From: Camillea tinctor
Lineage: Eukaryota; Ascomycota; Sordariomycetes; Xylariales; Xylariaceae
Assembly: GCA_022578605.1 (NCBI GenBank)
Contig: MU394051.1
Location: 744,001 to 808,000, forward strand
DNA: 64,000 nt
Reading direction: 5' to 3'
In this document: piece by piece, positions 25,101 to 35,908 of the stretch
How positions within the stretch are numbered: the stretch's first letter is position 1
Layout of the letters: the number at the start of each line of letters is the position of its first letter
The notes under the pieces: model-generated
Told to the model about the DNA's origin: nothing
What the model saw: the letters and a program-made list of their open reading frames with translations, nothing else
The model's database searches: none
Position numbers and translations under genes: made by a program

Positions 25101-28100
25101 CCTTCATCCTCTGTCTCGCATTGTTTCGTGTTTCTGGGCCCCGTATATGTCGTAAAAGGGAGGGTATAAGTGCGCGTGTCTGACATCTGACCTGCTCTGA
25201 CCTGCTCATCGACCCAACCGCATTAGCCGCTATCGATCGCCGCCATCCCTCGTGCCGAACCGAAATCCTATCCATCCATCCATATACTTCCCCTTGCTCA
25301 CTCCCCGGGCACGCTTGCATATTCCTAGTTACCGCGTATGCGCGGTCCTTGACCGTCAGCTTTATGCCCGTTATCATAACAGTGATGCATAGAGTGATCA
25401 CACCGGTCTCAATAAATGCATTATCCGTACATCCTACATCCATAGGGCACCGCAGACGAGAGCGACAGGAATTCTACCTGCCGGGCATATTCTGTTAAAG
25501 CCCACCTATGGTGTATCTACTTACAAAAAGGGGGGGGGCACTCTTTTAAGCCCGGCCTGCTATGCACATGCATCCCATTTGCTACCGCCTCCATGCATGC
25601 ACATGGGAAGACGCATGTGGAACCCGCAGAAGGAAATCTGCCTAGCCCGACCTGTTAATCTATAGGTAATTAACCTAGTTCAAGTGCTGTATGTACAGTT
25701 GCAACCAGTAGACCTGAGGGAGAACGAGGAATGTGTAGTGGCTGCTTACCATCTCAAGGAGTGGGGGGATTATGCGACCTCGTCTGACCTGGGGTACATG
25801 CATATAAGGCCTCTATATATATACATATAACCTACATACGTACGTACATACATACATACATCTACGAGGGTTAGGCGAGGTGAGGCGAGACTGTATCGAC
25901 ATCCCGTTGGCTTATAGCATATCATCCGTTATCTATCGACCAGCCTACTCGTCAATCTATCTATGTAGGTATCTATCGGCATCGGCCAGCGTAGCACATG
26001 CGCACGCGTTTCCTCCCAACGCCTCTCGCAAACGAGGTGACCTTGCGTCGTCGGCCAGAGCATCTCTGTACTACCCGATACGAACGAGCTGGCACTCCAT
26101 GACTCGTACCGCTTATGCTGCGCAATTAGAAACTAATATCGACCATGCCATTGGTTGTTGTACGCAGGATGGTAGTTTGTGTATCTCCGGGTCTAGATTA
26201 AGGAGAGATGATAAACCGCATATATGCATATATACCAAGGTAGATAGATAGACAGAGACATGCATACATACGCATATACCTGCACACCAAGAGTTACTTA
26301 CATCAAGCCACACAGATAGACTAGACCTCGTAGATAGACGTCGAACTCCAGTAGGGTTGGGATATCCTCTCATGCTAGCGACAACAGCCTTAGCACAAGG
26401 ATTTAAAGATTACATTTGACTATATGTGGGGGTATCACATTAAATCGAGTTGAAACGATGAACATACAGAGCCAAGGAAGTTCCTAGAGGATTCCCAGCC
26501 ATCATGCATGGCACTTCAGCTCAATCAGGGGGTGGTCAAAAGAGACAAGCCTCTAGCAGCAGATAGGGGGGCAAGGGGGTTAAGAGAGAGTAGAAGGTAC
26601 ATTGACATAGATCTAGAGTGATTACCAGGAATGTACCGAAAATAAAATAAAAATAAGGAGAAGAAAAAAAGGAATCCAACGTAATACGGTAGATATCGGG
26701 CACTACTAGTTTTTGGTCGGCGAGTTATATTGATGAGCGAACGAGGATGAGAAAAAAAGGGGGTGAGATCTGTAACCATAAAAAAACCAAGCCGAAAATA
26801 CACCGACAAACGACGACAAGTTCGTGGCTGTGCGAGTTTGGTATGAAGTACATGTGGTACATGATCTACTTTGGCCGATAGATAGACGTGAGAAAGAGTA
26901 GGTATCTATGGTAAGCCAGCTGACTTGTAAAGTGTTCGAGCTCTTCTTTTCAGAACAACGTCAACAATGAGATAAGAATGTAACAGTAAAGTAAAGATAA
27001 TTATTTTATATAGTGTGAATACCAGAATCCTCTTCTAAAAAATCATCAACCTACCTATATAGTGTGATAATACTTTAATCAGGTATATCCTCCCTTCACG
27101 TAGAGGGGAAGCAGCCTTGGAGTTTTGCCCGATAGCTCTATGGAGCATGCTAAGTACTCCTAGAGGGTAAGAAAAGATGATCACTGCTAAGAAGAGGGAT
27201 ATACGTGCGCAAATGACTGTGATAAATACATACATGTACACATACGCATACACATACACATATATATATAGTGGGAGATACCTAGCGTAGTCATATTGGC
27301 GAATAGGTAAACCTGAAGGCATTCGTACAATAGCCCTCCACCAACAGAGAATGTGTTTGTATTCACAGACCTTTTTCACTTCCAATCTACCATCTATATG
27401 TACGCTTATGTTTGACCTCGAGTGAACTTAGACGTAGATTCCTCGCTTTGCACGATTATATAACCTAACCTATGCTGATTGCATTATATATATCGTGAAT
27501 GATCCGAGCATATCAATTTCCACACCCCAATACAGCCATTTTCAGTTATTTACTAACAGAAACTCCATATAATAGTAAGCCTGTACAAAGGATAGCTAAC
27601 AGTTTGCGTATCGACAACCACGCACTCTCCCCTATCACCCCTATCCCTATCCCTATATCCAATCCTCCCTGGCTAGTAACATACCGCAAAACACCAACCT
27701 CCTCGGTAGGCATACTACTATGGCATCTACCGTGAGGAGCTGAGCTTAGCCTGGAAAACAGAACAAAGCAATCGTTTGTGCGGATACGGTCTGGGCTGCT
27801 CTGCGTGGCCACCCAGGTAGCCCAGTTCCTCGCGCATCCCCATCCAAGGCCCGCATCGTGGCATTCCTCAATCTTGACCTAAAACGTCCTCATATATGTA
27901 CGTACGTACTCAATGTAGCCTCTGCGTGAAGACAACAATAACAGAAAATGTGCTCCCAAACATTATTTGAAGCTCTAGCATGGGGGGCGGGCTATGACAG
28001 ATATAAGTAGTATGATGACAGATGGAGACAGATGAAGACAGATCTGCTCTGTAGTCTATATCAGAGAAACTCAAGGGCCTCGAAGGGATGGGTAGATGCT

Positions 28101-28813
28101 TCAAGAGGTGTTAATACAGAGTACTTTGCACTTTGTGAGTGGGCTAACGATGCTTCGTTACCTAGACGTAGTATATGTAGGTAACCTAGGTATATATCAT
28201 AGATTTCAGGGGCAAGTGGCAAGACGACATTAATCGTTATCCCTTCACAGCTGGTAAAATACAAAGAGAGACAATAATCATACACACTGCCTTGTGATTG
28301 ACGAGAGATCATGATCCGGGGTAGGTGGTCGAAGGGAGTGCTCTTTAGTACGACCGTACGATATGCAACGAGACTTGTACTCATCATGAAGATCCCTTAC
28401 CTAAAGATACACTATGGTCATAGTGTATTGCACTTACTATATTCACTTAGAAGCAGATCATGTATCTAGCATAACCTATTGCCTACATCTTTAAACGTTC
28501 AACGCGTGATAGTGTAAAGGTGTGCCAAGTGGCGATAGAAGAAGCTTAAGAGCAGTAAATAGGGTATTGTATACAACGATGACGCGATGTTACATAAAAA
28601 CTACCAGTAGATTAACGCCGAAGCAAAAGAATTTGTAGACAACAGAACCAAACTGCCACAGCTATCCATCCATGTTAATTTTTGGGATTGTTGGAAGGGT
28701 TGAATTAAACGTTATGTCATAAGGCTCGTCGACAACTCCAGGAAAGTATGAATCTGGAAGAAGAAGAAGAAAGGTAGAATATAGGAAAGGAAAGGACTAA
28801 ATAAGACAACCGT
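19196..28813. other. large gene-poor region between cdc25 and the hydrophilic protein gene
   Basis: Over 9 kb without a supported gene. 19.2-19.9 kb is GC-richer with short plus-strand open frames that lack motifs. From 22 kb on it is AT-rich, dense in TACATA/TACCTA words, poly-A stretches and short microsatellites (for example a CAGCAT triple near 23064 and a CCCTAT triple near 27637). Open frames up to about 120 codons at 25078-25443 (-) and 25880-26251 (+) show no motif and are not called. Confidence 0.55.
21366..21663. repeat. AATAAAAAT minisatellite interrupted by an assembly gap
   Basis: A tandem array with a 9-base unit AATAAAAAT: about 11-12 units on the left (to 21471), 98 undetermined bases (21472-21569), then about 10 units on the right (to 21663). 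The units are nearly identical. The minus strand reads through it as an endless Phe/Ile/Tyr frame, which is an artefact. The gap probably marks more units that could not be assembled; true length unknown. Confidence 0.95.
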
Positions 28814-29756
28814 CTAATGTCGGTGCAGTTTGTCCTTGATCTTCTGTCCCAGGCTCTTCTTGTCCTTAGGGGAGCCGCTTCCCTTGGACTCGACGCTATC
28901 GTCTGACTTTCCCTTCTCGTCCGAACCACCTGGGTGTAGCCCCTTTTCTTCCATGAGACCTGATTTGGTATGTCAGCCATGTCGTATCTAAGCATTGAGA
29001 TGAAAATAGAGGGGTTGTTTCAAGGTAACTTACGTTCGGCCTCCCTACCGGCTCCGGGCTTCGTCGCATCAAAGTCCCCACCGTCGGCTTGCAGTCCACT
29101 ACTCTTGACGTACTTCTCGCCGGTGCCTTCGCCTTTGCTCTTCGCGTTAGGGCCGCCTTCCTCTTCCTCCTCTGCCTCCTTGTCTTCTCCGGGGGTGGTC
29201 TTGTTCACAGATGTCTCTGAGCTGCCGGCGTCGCCGCCGTGCTCTCGTGCTACTTCCTCGAGTGGCTTGGGACCAGGGCCGTCAAGCTTCTGGGCCTCGT
29301 TCACACCATCTTCCGCGTCATTGACATCGGTGGGTGCCGACTTGGGGTTCGTCTTGGGGTCTTCGGGATCACGCACGTCGTTCTGACCCTTAGATGTATC
29401 CTTTGGTGCATCCGCTTCTTTGATGTTGGTAGAAGGTGTGTTTGGTGTCTCCTTGCTTTCGGTGGCCGTGCCGGTCTGCTTGGAGAATACGGCAGACGCG
29501 TCCTCGCCAGTTGATCCGTTGGCATTACTCTCGGGGTCTTCTACGATGAATTAGAATACATGTTATATATAGATATATACCAGGTGAGATAAAAAAGATG
29601 GAGTAGGGTTGTATTACCGATGTTGCCAGCGTCATATGGCTCGCCCTTGGAGGTATCTCCAGTCCGGCCTGAGACAGGTTCTGGGCCGTGCTGCTGCTGG
29701 TTGTCTCCCCAGACGGCTTTAGCTGCGGCGGCGGCCATGTTGTTGACGGTCTCCAT
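28814..29756 (-). CDS. hydrophilic, probably disordered protein with a basic KIKDKLH tail (stress-protein-like)
   Basis: Three exons: 29618-29756, 29034-29540, 28814-28959, giving 263 residues. Introns of 77 and 74 bp have donors GTAATA and GTAAGT and acceptors GTAG and TCAG, and all phases fit. The start ATG at 29756 is followed by a five-alanine run. The protein has almost no hydrophobic residues and is rich in Glu, Asp, Lys, Gly, Ser, Thr and Asn (for example EAEEEEEGG). It has no signal peptide or membrane segment. It ends KKSLGQKIKDKLHRH, a short amphipathic basic tail seen in several fungal hydrophilic stress or glucose-repressible proteins. No catalytic domain is visible. Four CRE-like sites lie upstream. 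Function is unknown; a dehydrin/LEA-like protective role is inference. Confidence 0.85.
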
Positions 29757-30879
29757 CGAATAGTTATATATTTATATCGGTAAGCGGTAGCTAAGGGAAA
29801 GCCAAGACAACCAAGATAAAGACAAGCTCGAGTAGGGTTGTAGTAGTAATAGTAGTTGCTTGGCAAGGGTGGGCGTGAGGTTTAATTTGATCGTGAGGTA
29901 GTATAAAATCTGGGGAAAAGAGGTAGCTGAGGTGTGTGTCTGGACCAGACTAGTTCGGGAAGAAAGAGGAGGGATGTTCGTTCTTTATTATAAGTACTTA
30001 TTCCAGGTATTGTCTTACACGGTGACGATGAATTGATAATCTCTGACGTCTTTTAGCTTTGGTAGCTTTTGATGATCATACCTTTTTTGGGACCAGTTTC
30101 AAGTTAAAAACCTGGAGACGGGAACAAAGAAAAAGAAAAGAAAAAAGGAAAAAGAAAAGGAAAAAGAAAAAGCATCTTGTTCCAGTTACTTCAGAGGATA
30201 GTCCCCCCTGTCCCCCCTACGGCCTGTCACTTCCCCCATATTTGCTATGCGTTAGTGGGTTCGGTCGCGATTTCAGCTATCCAAGATACTAGGTTAAGTG
30301 GTAGTCGATACTTATTATTAGCCTTGAAGCGTTTAGCTTAACTAGGTACAATACAGGCTTGGACGCGGGGGAGCACAATTGATGACGTCGGCGGGGTAAG
30401 TACATATGTAACACCAACTTTCCGTCTTGTCGACGTCACTCCTTTTAAAAGAGAGCCCCCGGGCCTTCCACCAAGTTACCTAGCCAGCTAGCTTACGTCT
30501 ATTGTATGACGCAGGTGTTTTTCGTATCTGCTTAAACTATATCACAAGAAAAGTATCTAAGATCCTCATAATCTCTCTAAAATACTACTTAACCTCCTAA
30601 ATCTCCTTTCTTCTTTACATACATATGCACATACATATCGTTACATGCGTATGCTCAAGACGTCACTGTATGCAACGTAACTCCTCAGAGCAGCAGATGT
30701 CTAAGACGGAACTTCAGCAGAATTCTTGGTGGTATTACTCTTAGTCCCACGAACCGATGCTCAGTTGCTTTATTGACTACGCTGCCGAGCACAGGATACT
30801 GAAGGATAAAGTGTTGTTCTACGCGAAGTTTTGTATCCATCCGTCTTATGACCGCTTCTCGATGGTGCTCACTTACCAC
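29757..30879. other. promoter region of the hydrophilic protein gene and 3' flank of the GNAT gene
   Basis: No coding sequence. Contains a GTA-rich leader-like tract next to the 29756 start (about 29830-29860), a GA-rich stretch at about 30115-30175, C-runs at 30200-30235 and four CRE-like heptamers. The GNAT stop codon is at its right end. Confidence 0.6.
30044..30665. promoter_or_regulatory. cluster of four CRE-like (TGACGTC/GACGTCA) sites
   Basis: TGACGTC at 30044-30050 and 30383-30389, GACGTCA at 30432-30438 and 30659-30665. Each matches seven of eight bases of the ATF/CREB site TGACGTCA. They lie 0.29-0.9 kb upstream of the start codon of the minus-strand hydrophilic protein gene. By eye only about four more such heptamers occur in the rest of the window, about half of them inside coding exons. 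Binding by an AtfA/Atf1-type bZIP stress regulator is inference. Confidence 0.55.
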
Positions 30880-31640
30880 CTAGCCACATGACGAGGACCC
30901 TTTCTGGACTTCTTTCTCGAGGAAATATGCTCCATATTCGCCTTGACCCCCGTACTTGGAATCGTCCTGGATGAGTTGTTCCAGTAGTTTGAACCCCAGC
31001 CTGAAATACACGCCGAGGCCCGCCTTGTAGGCCAGGACGAAAATATCCACCCCCATTCGCTCTGCTTGCGCAATGCCACTCTCCACGAGCATAGTTCCGA
31101 TACCACGCCCTCCGTTGTCCGGGTGAACTGCGAGGTAGTCTAGGACTACACTCGTCAGCAGAGAGTTCAACAGGGCAATTTGAAAGGAGAAGCAAGCAAT
31201 GCTAACTCACTCATGTATTCTTTCAGTTCCAGCAGTCTCTTCTTTATGGCGGTCACTGGGACGTCTATTTCATCCATGCCCGGTCGACCGCTCCAATCTG
31301 CACTCTCGAAGGATTTGGTGTACTCCTTTTCCTCCTGGTCACTAGCAGCAGGAGTCTGAGCATCGGGCCACTCGCTCGTAAGACGGACCGGGAGAATCCA
31401 TCGCGAGTACCCGACCACCTTCCCGGTTTCTGAGTCTACGGCAACCTGATGCCTCCTATGGTCTCGATCTGTAAGGAGAGTCTTAGGGTACCGCTTGCTG
31501 GCTTGCTCGATCATATACTCTCTCGTTTTATTCTCCCATAGGAGAACATAGGTGGGATCCGTCCAAAAGGCCGATATGTTGTTGTAGGCCAGAGCTGCTC
31601 CGTCGGCTGCAACACAACCCCTCACGACGTATGGTGGCAT
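30880..31640 (-). CDS. GNAT-family N-acetyltransferase
   Basis: Two exons: 31211-31640 and 30880-31145, joined over a 65-bp intron (donor GTGAGT, acceptor TGTAG), giving 231 residues. The start is the first in-frame ATG (MPPYVVRG). Residues about 60-90 (HQVAVDSETGKVVGYSRWIL) form the central strands of the fold. The acetyl-CoA binding motif A is LDYLAVHPDNGGRGIGT, with the GGRGIG pyrophosphate loop, followed by LVESGIAQAERMG. The C-terminal VYFRLGFKLLEQ is the usual motif B/GF segment. Such single-domain fungal GNATs transfer acetyl groups from acetyl-CoA to small amines or drugs. The substrate cannot be told from sequence. No signal peptide, so probably cytosolic. Confidence 0.9.
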
Positions 31641-32306
31641 TCTAACAACTGAGATGTGAATCAAGAATCGGGACGAGAAGCAGGTAGGTTATGTGGTTAT
31701 ACGTAGCCATTTGGATTAATGAGCCTTTTGTGTTGGCATAAGCGGCGATATAAAAGGAGACAAGCGCTTATTTCGATTAACTAGACGCAGATGATACCAT
31801 ATGTACATGTGAGCATGTGATCTATTGTATAATATTCAAATATACTTATTTTGTGCAGTTCCCACATTAGAACTGGCCTATCTGTATTCTCTTGATCTTT
31901 CAACTTATACCTTCTGGCAATTCGGTATGTACGTGCTTAATATATCAGCACTTAACCCCCAACATATACCCCAAGTAATGTTGAAGCATCGAAGTGTTCA
32001 GGTGATTAGACCAGCGTGCTGTCCCTTGAAAAGTAGCTAGCGCAACGTCGACTAAGCCACCTCGGAAGCCTAGTGCTGATCCATGTGCTTGAACCATTGG
32101 CTGAAGCTTGATTATACTGTTGCCTTGTGACTTATACAAGCCATATCTCTTATCTCTCAACATGGCGTGGCCGTTGGGATATTCTACTATGTACGGCTGA
32201 GCCATCTTGAGAAGATAGGTAGATATCTCTTTTCATCTACACCTGTTTTGCCCGAAAGGATGTCTTTCCATCATTATATCCTCCCATTTTTGTGCTCAGA
32301 TTTGCT
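31641..32306. other. intergenic region between GNAT and esterase genes
   Basis: Shared divergent upstream region. A minus-strand frame of 86 codons with an ATG at 32205 (MAQPYIVEYPNG) lies at 31945-32205. It has balanced composition but no recognised motif and is left uncalled. A GCTCAG acceptor-like sequence 8 bases before the esterase ATG leaves a short leader intron possible. Confidence 0.45.
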
Positions 32307-33578
32307 ATGTATTTGGAGGCCTTTTTCACATCAGTAACTTACCTGGCCAGTCTTGCTGCCGGCCGGGCACTCTCGTCTACAAGTCAACATGTTCTAAGTA
32401 ATGGTGGGAACAGCTCCCCTGGGAGGTCTCAATCTCCTATGTCCGTTTTTGAGCACTCCAAAAGTCCCGGTTCGATCGCGCGCGTTGGTTTCGTCGCCTT
32501 GGGAGATTCATATAGTGCTGGCATTGGTACTGGTGTCGACGGCCAAGAAGACGATTGCCGGCATGGCTTGCACGCATATCCACAGCTAATTGCATCTGAC
32601 CTTGCCAAGAATCATGGAGGTCCAAACATGACAGTATTTCAGTTTCTGTCGTGCACAGGCGCGGAGACCCAAGAGGTTCTTTCTGGCGGCGACGGGAGCC
32701 AGATTGATACGTTCAATGCGTCCCTTCCGACTGACTTTGCTTTGCTCTCCATCGGGGGGAACGATCTCGGCTTCTTCGACGTGATGAATGCTTGTGTGTT
32801 CCGCTTCTACAACTTCTACTCGGGTACGTGCGAGACGGCCCTCGAGAACTCGCGTTTCCAGATTGAGAGCGAGGAATTCGAGAACCGACTGCAGATCATC
32901 ATCCTGGAGCTTCTCGACAAGGTCCACTGGGAGAAGAAGCCCGGATTCTCCATCACCGTTACGGGCTACGCGAGGTTCTTCAACGAGGTCACAGATGCGT
33001 GTGACGAGATGAGCTTCGGCGTGTGGTGGGGTGGCCCGAAGCTGACAAAGGAGTTGAGACTAAATATGAATGCCCTCGTGCTTGCGGTCAACGCCAAAAT
33101 CCGCAAGACCATCAACTACGTAAACTCGCGCTTTACGCAGAACAAGGTTCTCTTTGTTGACTACGACATGGAGTTCGACGGCCATCGTTTTTGCGAGGAA
33201 AACGTGACCGAGCCTGATTATGGCCGTGCTGATACGTGGTTCTTCCTTGTAGGTGGCCCGGATAACGCAAGAAATGGCACACTTCAAATGCAAGATTGGG
33301 AGGTTGAGACTTTGGCCCCGTCATCTGCCTTGGTAGATCCGTCATCGTGCCTCGAGTCTGCCCAGATTTCTGGCGACTGGGGTGAGTTGGCGCTGTGCTA
33401 TATGGCTTTGACGAAGCAACATGACCCAGAGCTCCGGTCTGCGCGCGAGGTTATCGTTGCCCCCAATTCCATGTGGTACGTTCCAACGTACTATGGTAAG
33501 ACCTTCCACCCTCGGTCCATGGGGCATGCAACGATAAGAGATAAAATCTACGAGACGTGGCGTGAGTCAGAGGATTGA
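32307..33578 (+). CDS. secreted SGNH/GDSL-type esterase or lipase
   Basis: A single exon of 423 residues. The start is the first in-frame ATG; the hydrophobic N-terminus (about 1-20, LEAFFTSVTYLASLAAG) looks like a signal peptide. The SGNH blocks are present: FVALGDSYSAG with nucleophile Ser68, an LSCTGA segment (block II Gly), SIGGNDLGF with oxyanion Asn152, and HPRSMGH with His401. The Asp three residues before the catalytic His, usual in this superfamily, is absent (the sequence is YGKTFHP). Several Cys residues suggest disulfides. The family hydrolyses ester bonds of lipids or acylated carbohydrates outside the cell; exact substrate unknown. Confidence 0.9.
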   Translation: MYLEAFFTSVTYLASLAAGRALSSTSQHVLSNGGNSSPGRSQSPMSVFEHSKSPGSIARVGFVALGDSYSAGIGTGVDGQEDDCRHGLHAYPQLIASDLAKNHGGPNMTVFQFLSCTGAETQEVLSGGDGSQIDTFNASLPTDFALLSIGGNDLGFFDVMNACVFRFYNFYSGTCETALENSRFQIESEEFENRLQIIILELLDKVHWEKKPGFSITVTGYARFFNEVTDACDEMSFGVWWGGPKLTKELRLNMNALVLAVNAKIRKTINYVNSRFTQNKVLFVDYDMEFDGHRFCEENVTEPDYGRADTWFFLVGGPDNARNGTLQMQDWEVETLAPSSALVDPSSCLESAQISGDWGELALCYMALTKQHDPELRSAREVIVAPNSMWYVPTYYGKTFHPRSMGHATIRDKIYETWRESED

Positions 33579-35481
33579 GGCAGCAGATGCAAGACGGGAT
33601 CATCAGCCCTCTGAGGATATGAGATATTCCTTGCTTTTGCAATAATATTTGGCAGTCTAGTCAGAAACAACCCGAAAAAAAACCTGTTATAAACCACAAT
33701 ATAAGAAGGCGATGCTATGTGGTGTTATGCGCGAGAAAATAAGCCACCGACTAGGTAACCAAGTAGTTATCTGTTTGGCCTACTTATAAATAGGTAGGTA
33801 AGGTGAGCATGAGCTTGGGGGTTCACAGTAAACTTACCTTCGGTTACCTAGATAGGCCATTAACATGCCCCAAGTCTCCTGTGGCTGCTTCGTTTCATAA
33901 ACAAGAGCTGTGGATCAAAATAGACCGTTAAGAATTCCAATCCCAACACTCGACGATGAAGATACAACTCGGTGACAGGCGCCATCCTTTCACGATGTGG
34001 TTTAGAAAGCTTCAGTCCCTAATAGCAAGTAAGCAGCATTGGACAGGACCTGGAGGTTCTGGAAGCTGTGGAACAGCCTGAAAGTAATATACCAGTTTTT
34101 GTGAGACGTGGCTATGGCGTATTTCTCTAGATAGACTGTCCCTATTACCACTCCACAGGCACATTCGAACATTCTATATTTTATAGAAATATCTCGGTCT
34201 CTTCCTAGTAGCAGGTTATATGTATGTTATTAGCTAAAGGAGCAGCCACATAAATAATAGCGGTAGTTCCGAGTTACCTTTGTGGTAGTAACAATGACTG
34301 GAGATGATGTCCTTTCCCATCAACCTAACTAGGAAACAAGTAGTAGACCGAACTTCCAACGGGACACCAGAGTCTCGACTTTATCATCTGCCAGGCGGAT
34401 GTGCCATCATAATGAGTAAAACATGACCTCGACGATTTCAAGTCAGGATTAATCATAAAGTGAGAGGAAACGCCATGTGGGGAAGACGGGAATTCTCTTA
34501 TACGGCGTATAGATACGTTTCAAGAGGGCTGACATACATGGCCATAGCCCGTAGGGCTGAATTAGAGCGATCAGGAGTGCAAGCCAGTGCAGTAGTGCGG
34601 AGGTCTTAGCGCGGGATGCCTGTGTACATCAGTACATCCATTGTCCAAAGTAGGAAATACATACAAGGTAAATCCTCTTTTTGGCCTCCAGCCCTACATA
34701 AACGTATAACGAAGGCATATACATTGGTACTTCTTCAACCTCAATCGGGAATTCGCCCTGCTGCGTCCTGTATAACCCTTCTCTAGCGTAATATATGAGA
34801 TCTAGATAAGCTCAGAGGATCGCATGCGGCTAACAGCTCCATAGGTAGTGTCTTTCACTGACCAGTCGAATCCCTTCTCCTGGCTTAGAGCAGTTCTCAT
34901 TTCAATGTAGAACCTCAACTATCGGTTTTCGTTGGATGTTGAAGCTTCGGCGTTGACTCTTGGTTCTTATATCACCTGCCGCACTTTTACTTTCACCATG
35001 CCGCCACGACGAAGGACCTTCTTCTACGTACTCCTACCACGAACTTCCCAATGAGGAAATACACTCTCTTTCTTGGCCATCACTTTAACCATGTTCACTA
35101 CACTTAGTCGGCGGTGTCTTTATTTTTGGCAAGGTGAAACGCGGTGAGGTGAACGTTACGCAGTTGTTGTTTTCATTCTAATTATGAGTCTTAACGTAAG
35201 TCTCGAGATGGCTTAGACGTTGTCCAGGACGAGTTGAACAGAAAAGAATCATGGACATCTCATAGTGATACCCGGATACACCGTGGAAGAAGCACTTAGT
35301 CCTAGATGATGATGGCGAAGAGAATTGGATATAAAACCCTTTTTGGTCCCTTATTTCTCGAGGTCATTCGAATGTCATCGATATACCAACTGCAAAGCTA
35401 GCCGTTCTCACATGCGCTCTCACATCGTCGCTCCTAGCTCCGAATCTACTTCATAAACTCGAATCTTATACCGATAACAAC
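33579..35481. other. intergenic region
   Basis: No open frame of even 60 codons in the middle of this 1.9-kb stretch. I see no RNA gene and no repeat. It includes the 3' flank of the esterase gene and the promoter of the small gene at 35482. Confidence 0.6.
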
Positions 35482-35908
35482 ATGGTTCTGATCATTCCCG
35501 CTGTAGTTGCCGGAGGTACCAAGCCTCCTAAAGGCAACAACGGGGGTGGCTCCAGCTCGGGAGGTGTAAGTGGTTCTTCTCTAGGGCAGAACCCGTAGTC
35601 CGCCTACTTCTCCTTGCAAGCACCAGCTAACGACAAGAATCTAGGGCGGACAAAGCAGCAGTCATCATGCTGAGGAGGAGGTATCAGGTACGGCTCCTGT
35701 ATGATATCTACACCTAGGGAGTAGAGTGATCTGGGTATCCAGAAGAGGAAAGAAAGGAACTAAAGAAGGCTGACAAAAGCATTTGCTAACTTGATGTTAC
35801 TTCTAGATCAATACTGAGGAGAAGGATGAGGATAAACAGACAGGTGAGAACAAGGAGGTGGAGGTCAAGACTAAGGAAGAAGATGTAGAAGGTTCTGGGG
35901 CAAACTAA
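35482..35908 (+). CDS. small hydrophilic protein, about 73 residues, three exons
   Basis: Exon 1 35482-35565 (MVLIIPAVVAGGTKPPKGNN, then a Gly/Ser run), exon 2 35645-35680, exon 3 35807-35908 ending in TAA. Intron 1 has donor GTAAGT, branch GCTAACG and acceptor TCTAG. Intron 2 has branch GCTAAC and acceptor TCTAG. Its donor is uncertain: GTATCA at 35681 keeps the frame, while the better-looking GTACGG a few bases on does not. The C-terminal half is Glu/Lys/Asp-rich (EEKDEDKQTGEN). The good branch sites and the continuing hydrophilic frame support a gene. No known family. A short hydrophobic N-terminus followed by Gly could be a membrane or secretion signal, but it is weak. Confidence 0.45.

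Noticed and set aside
25078..26251. Open frames of 121 (-) and 123 (+) codons
   Set aside because: Isolated in AT-rich intergenic DNA; no motif, and composition reads repeated TATC/CTAC words.
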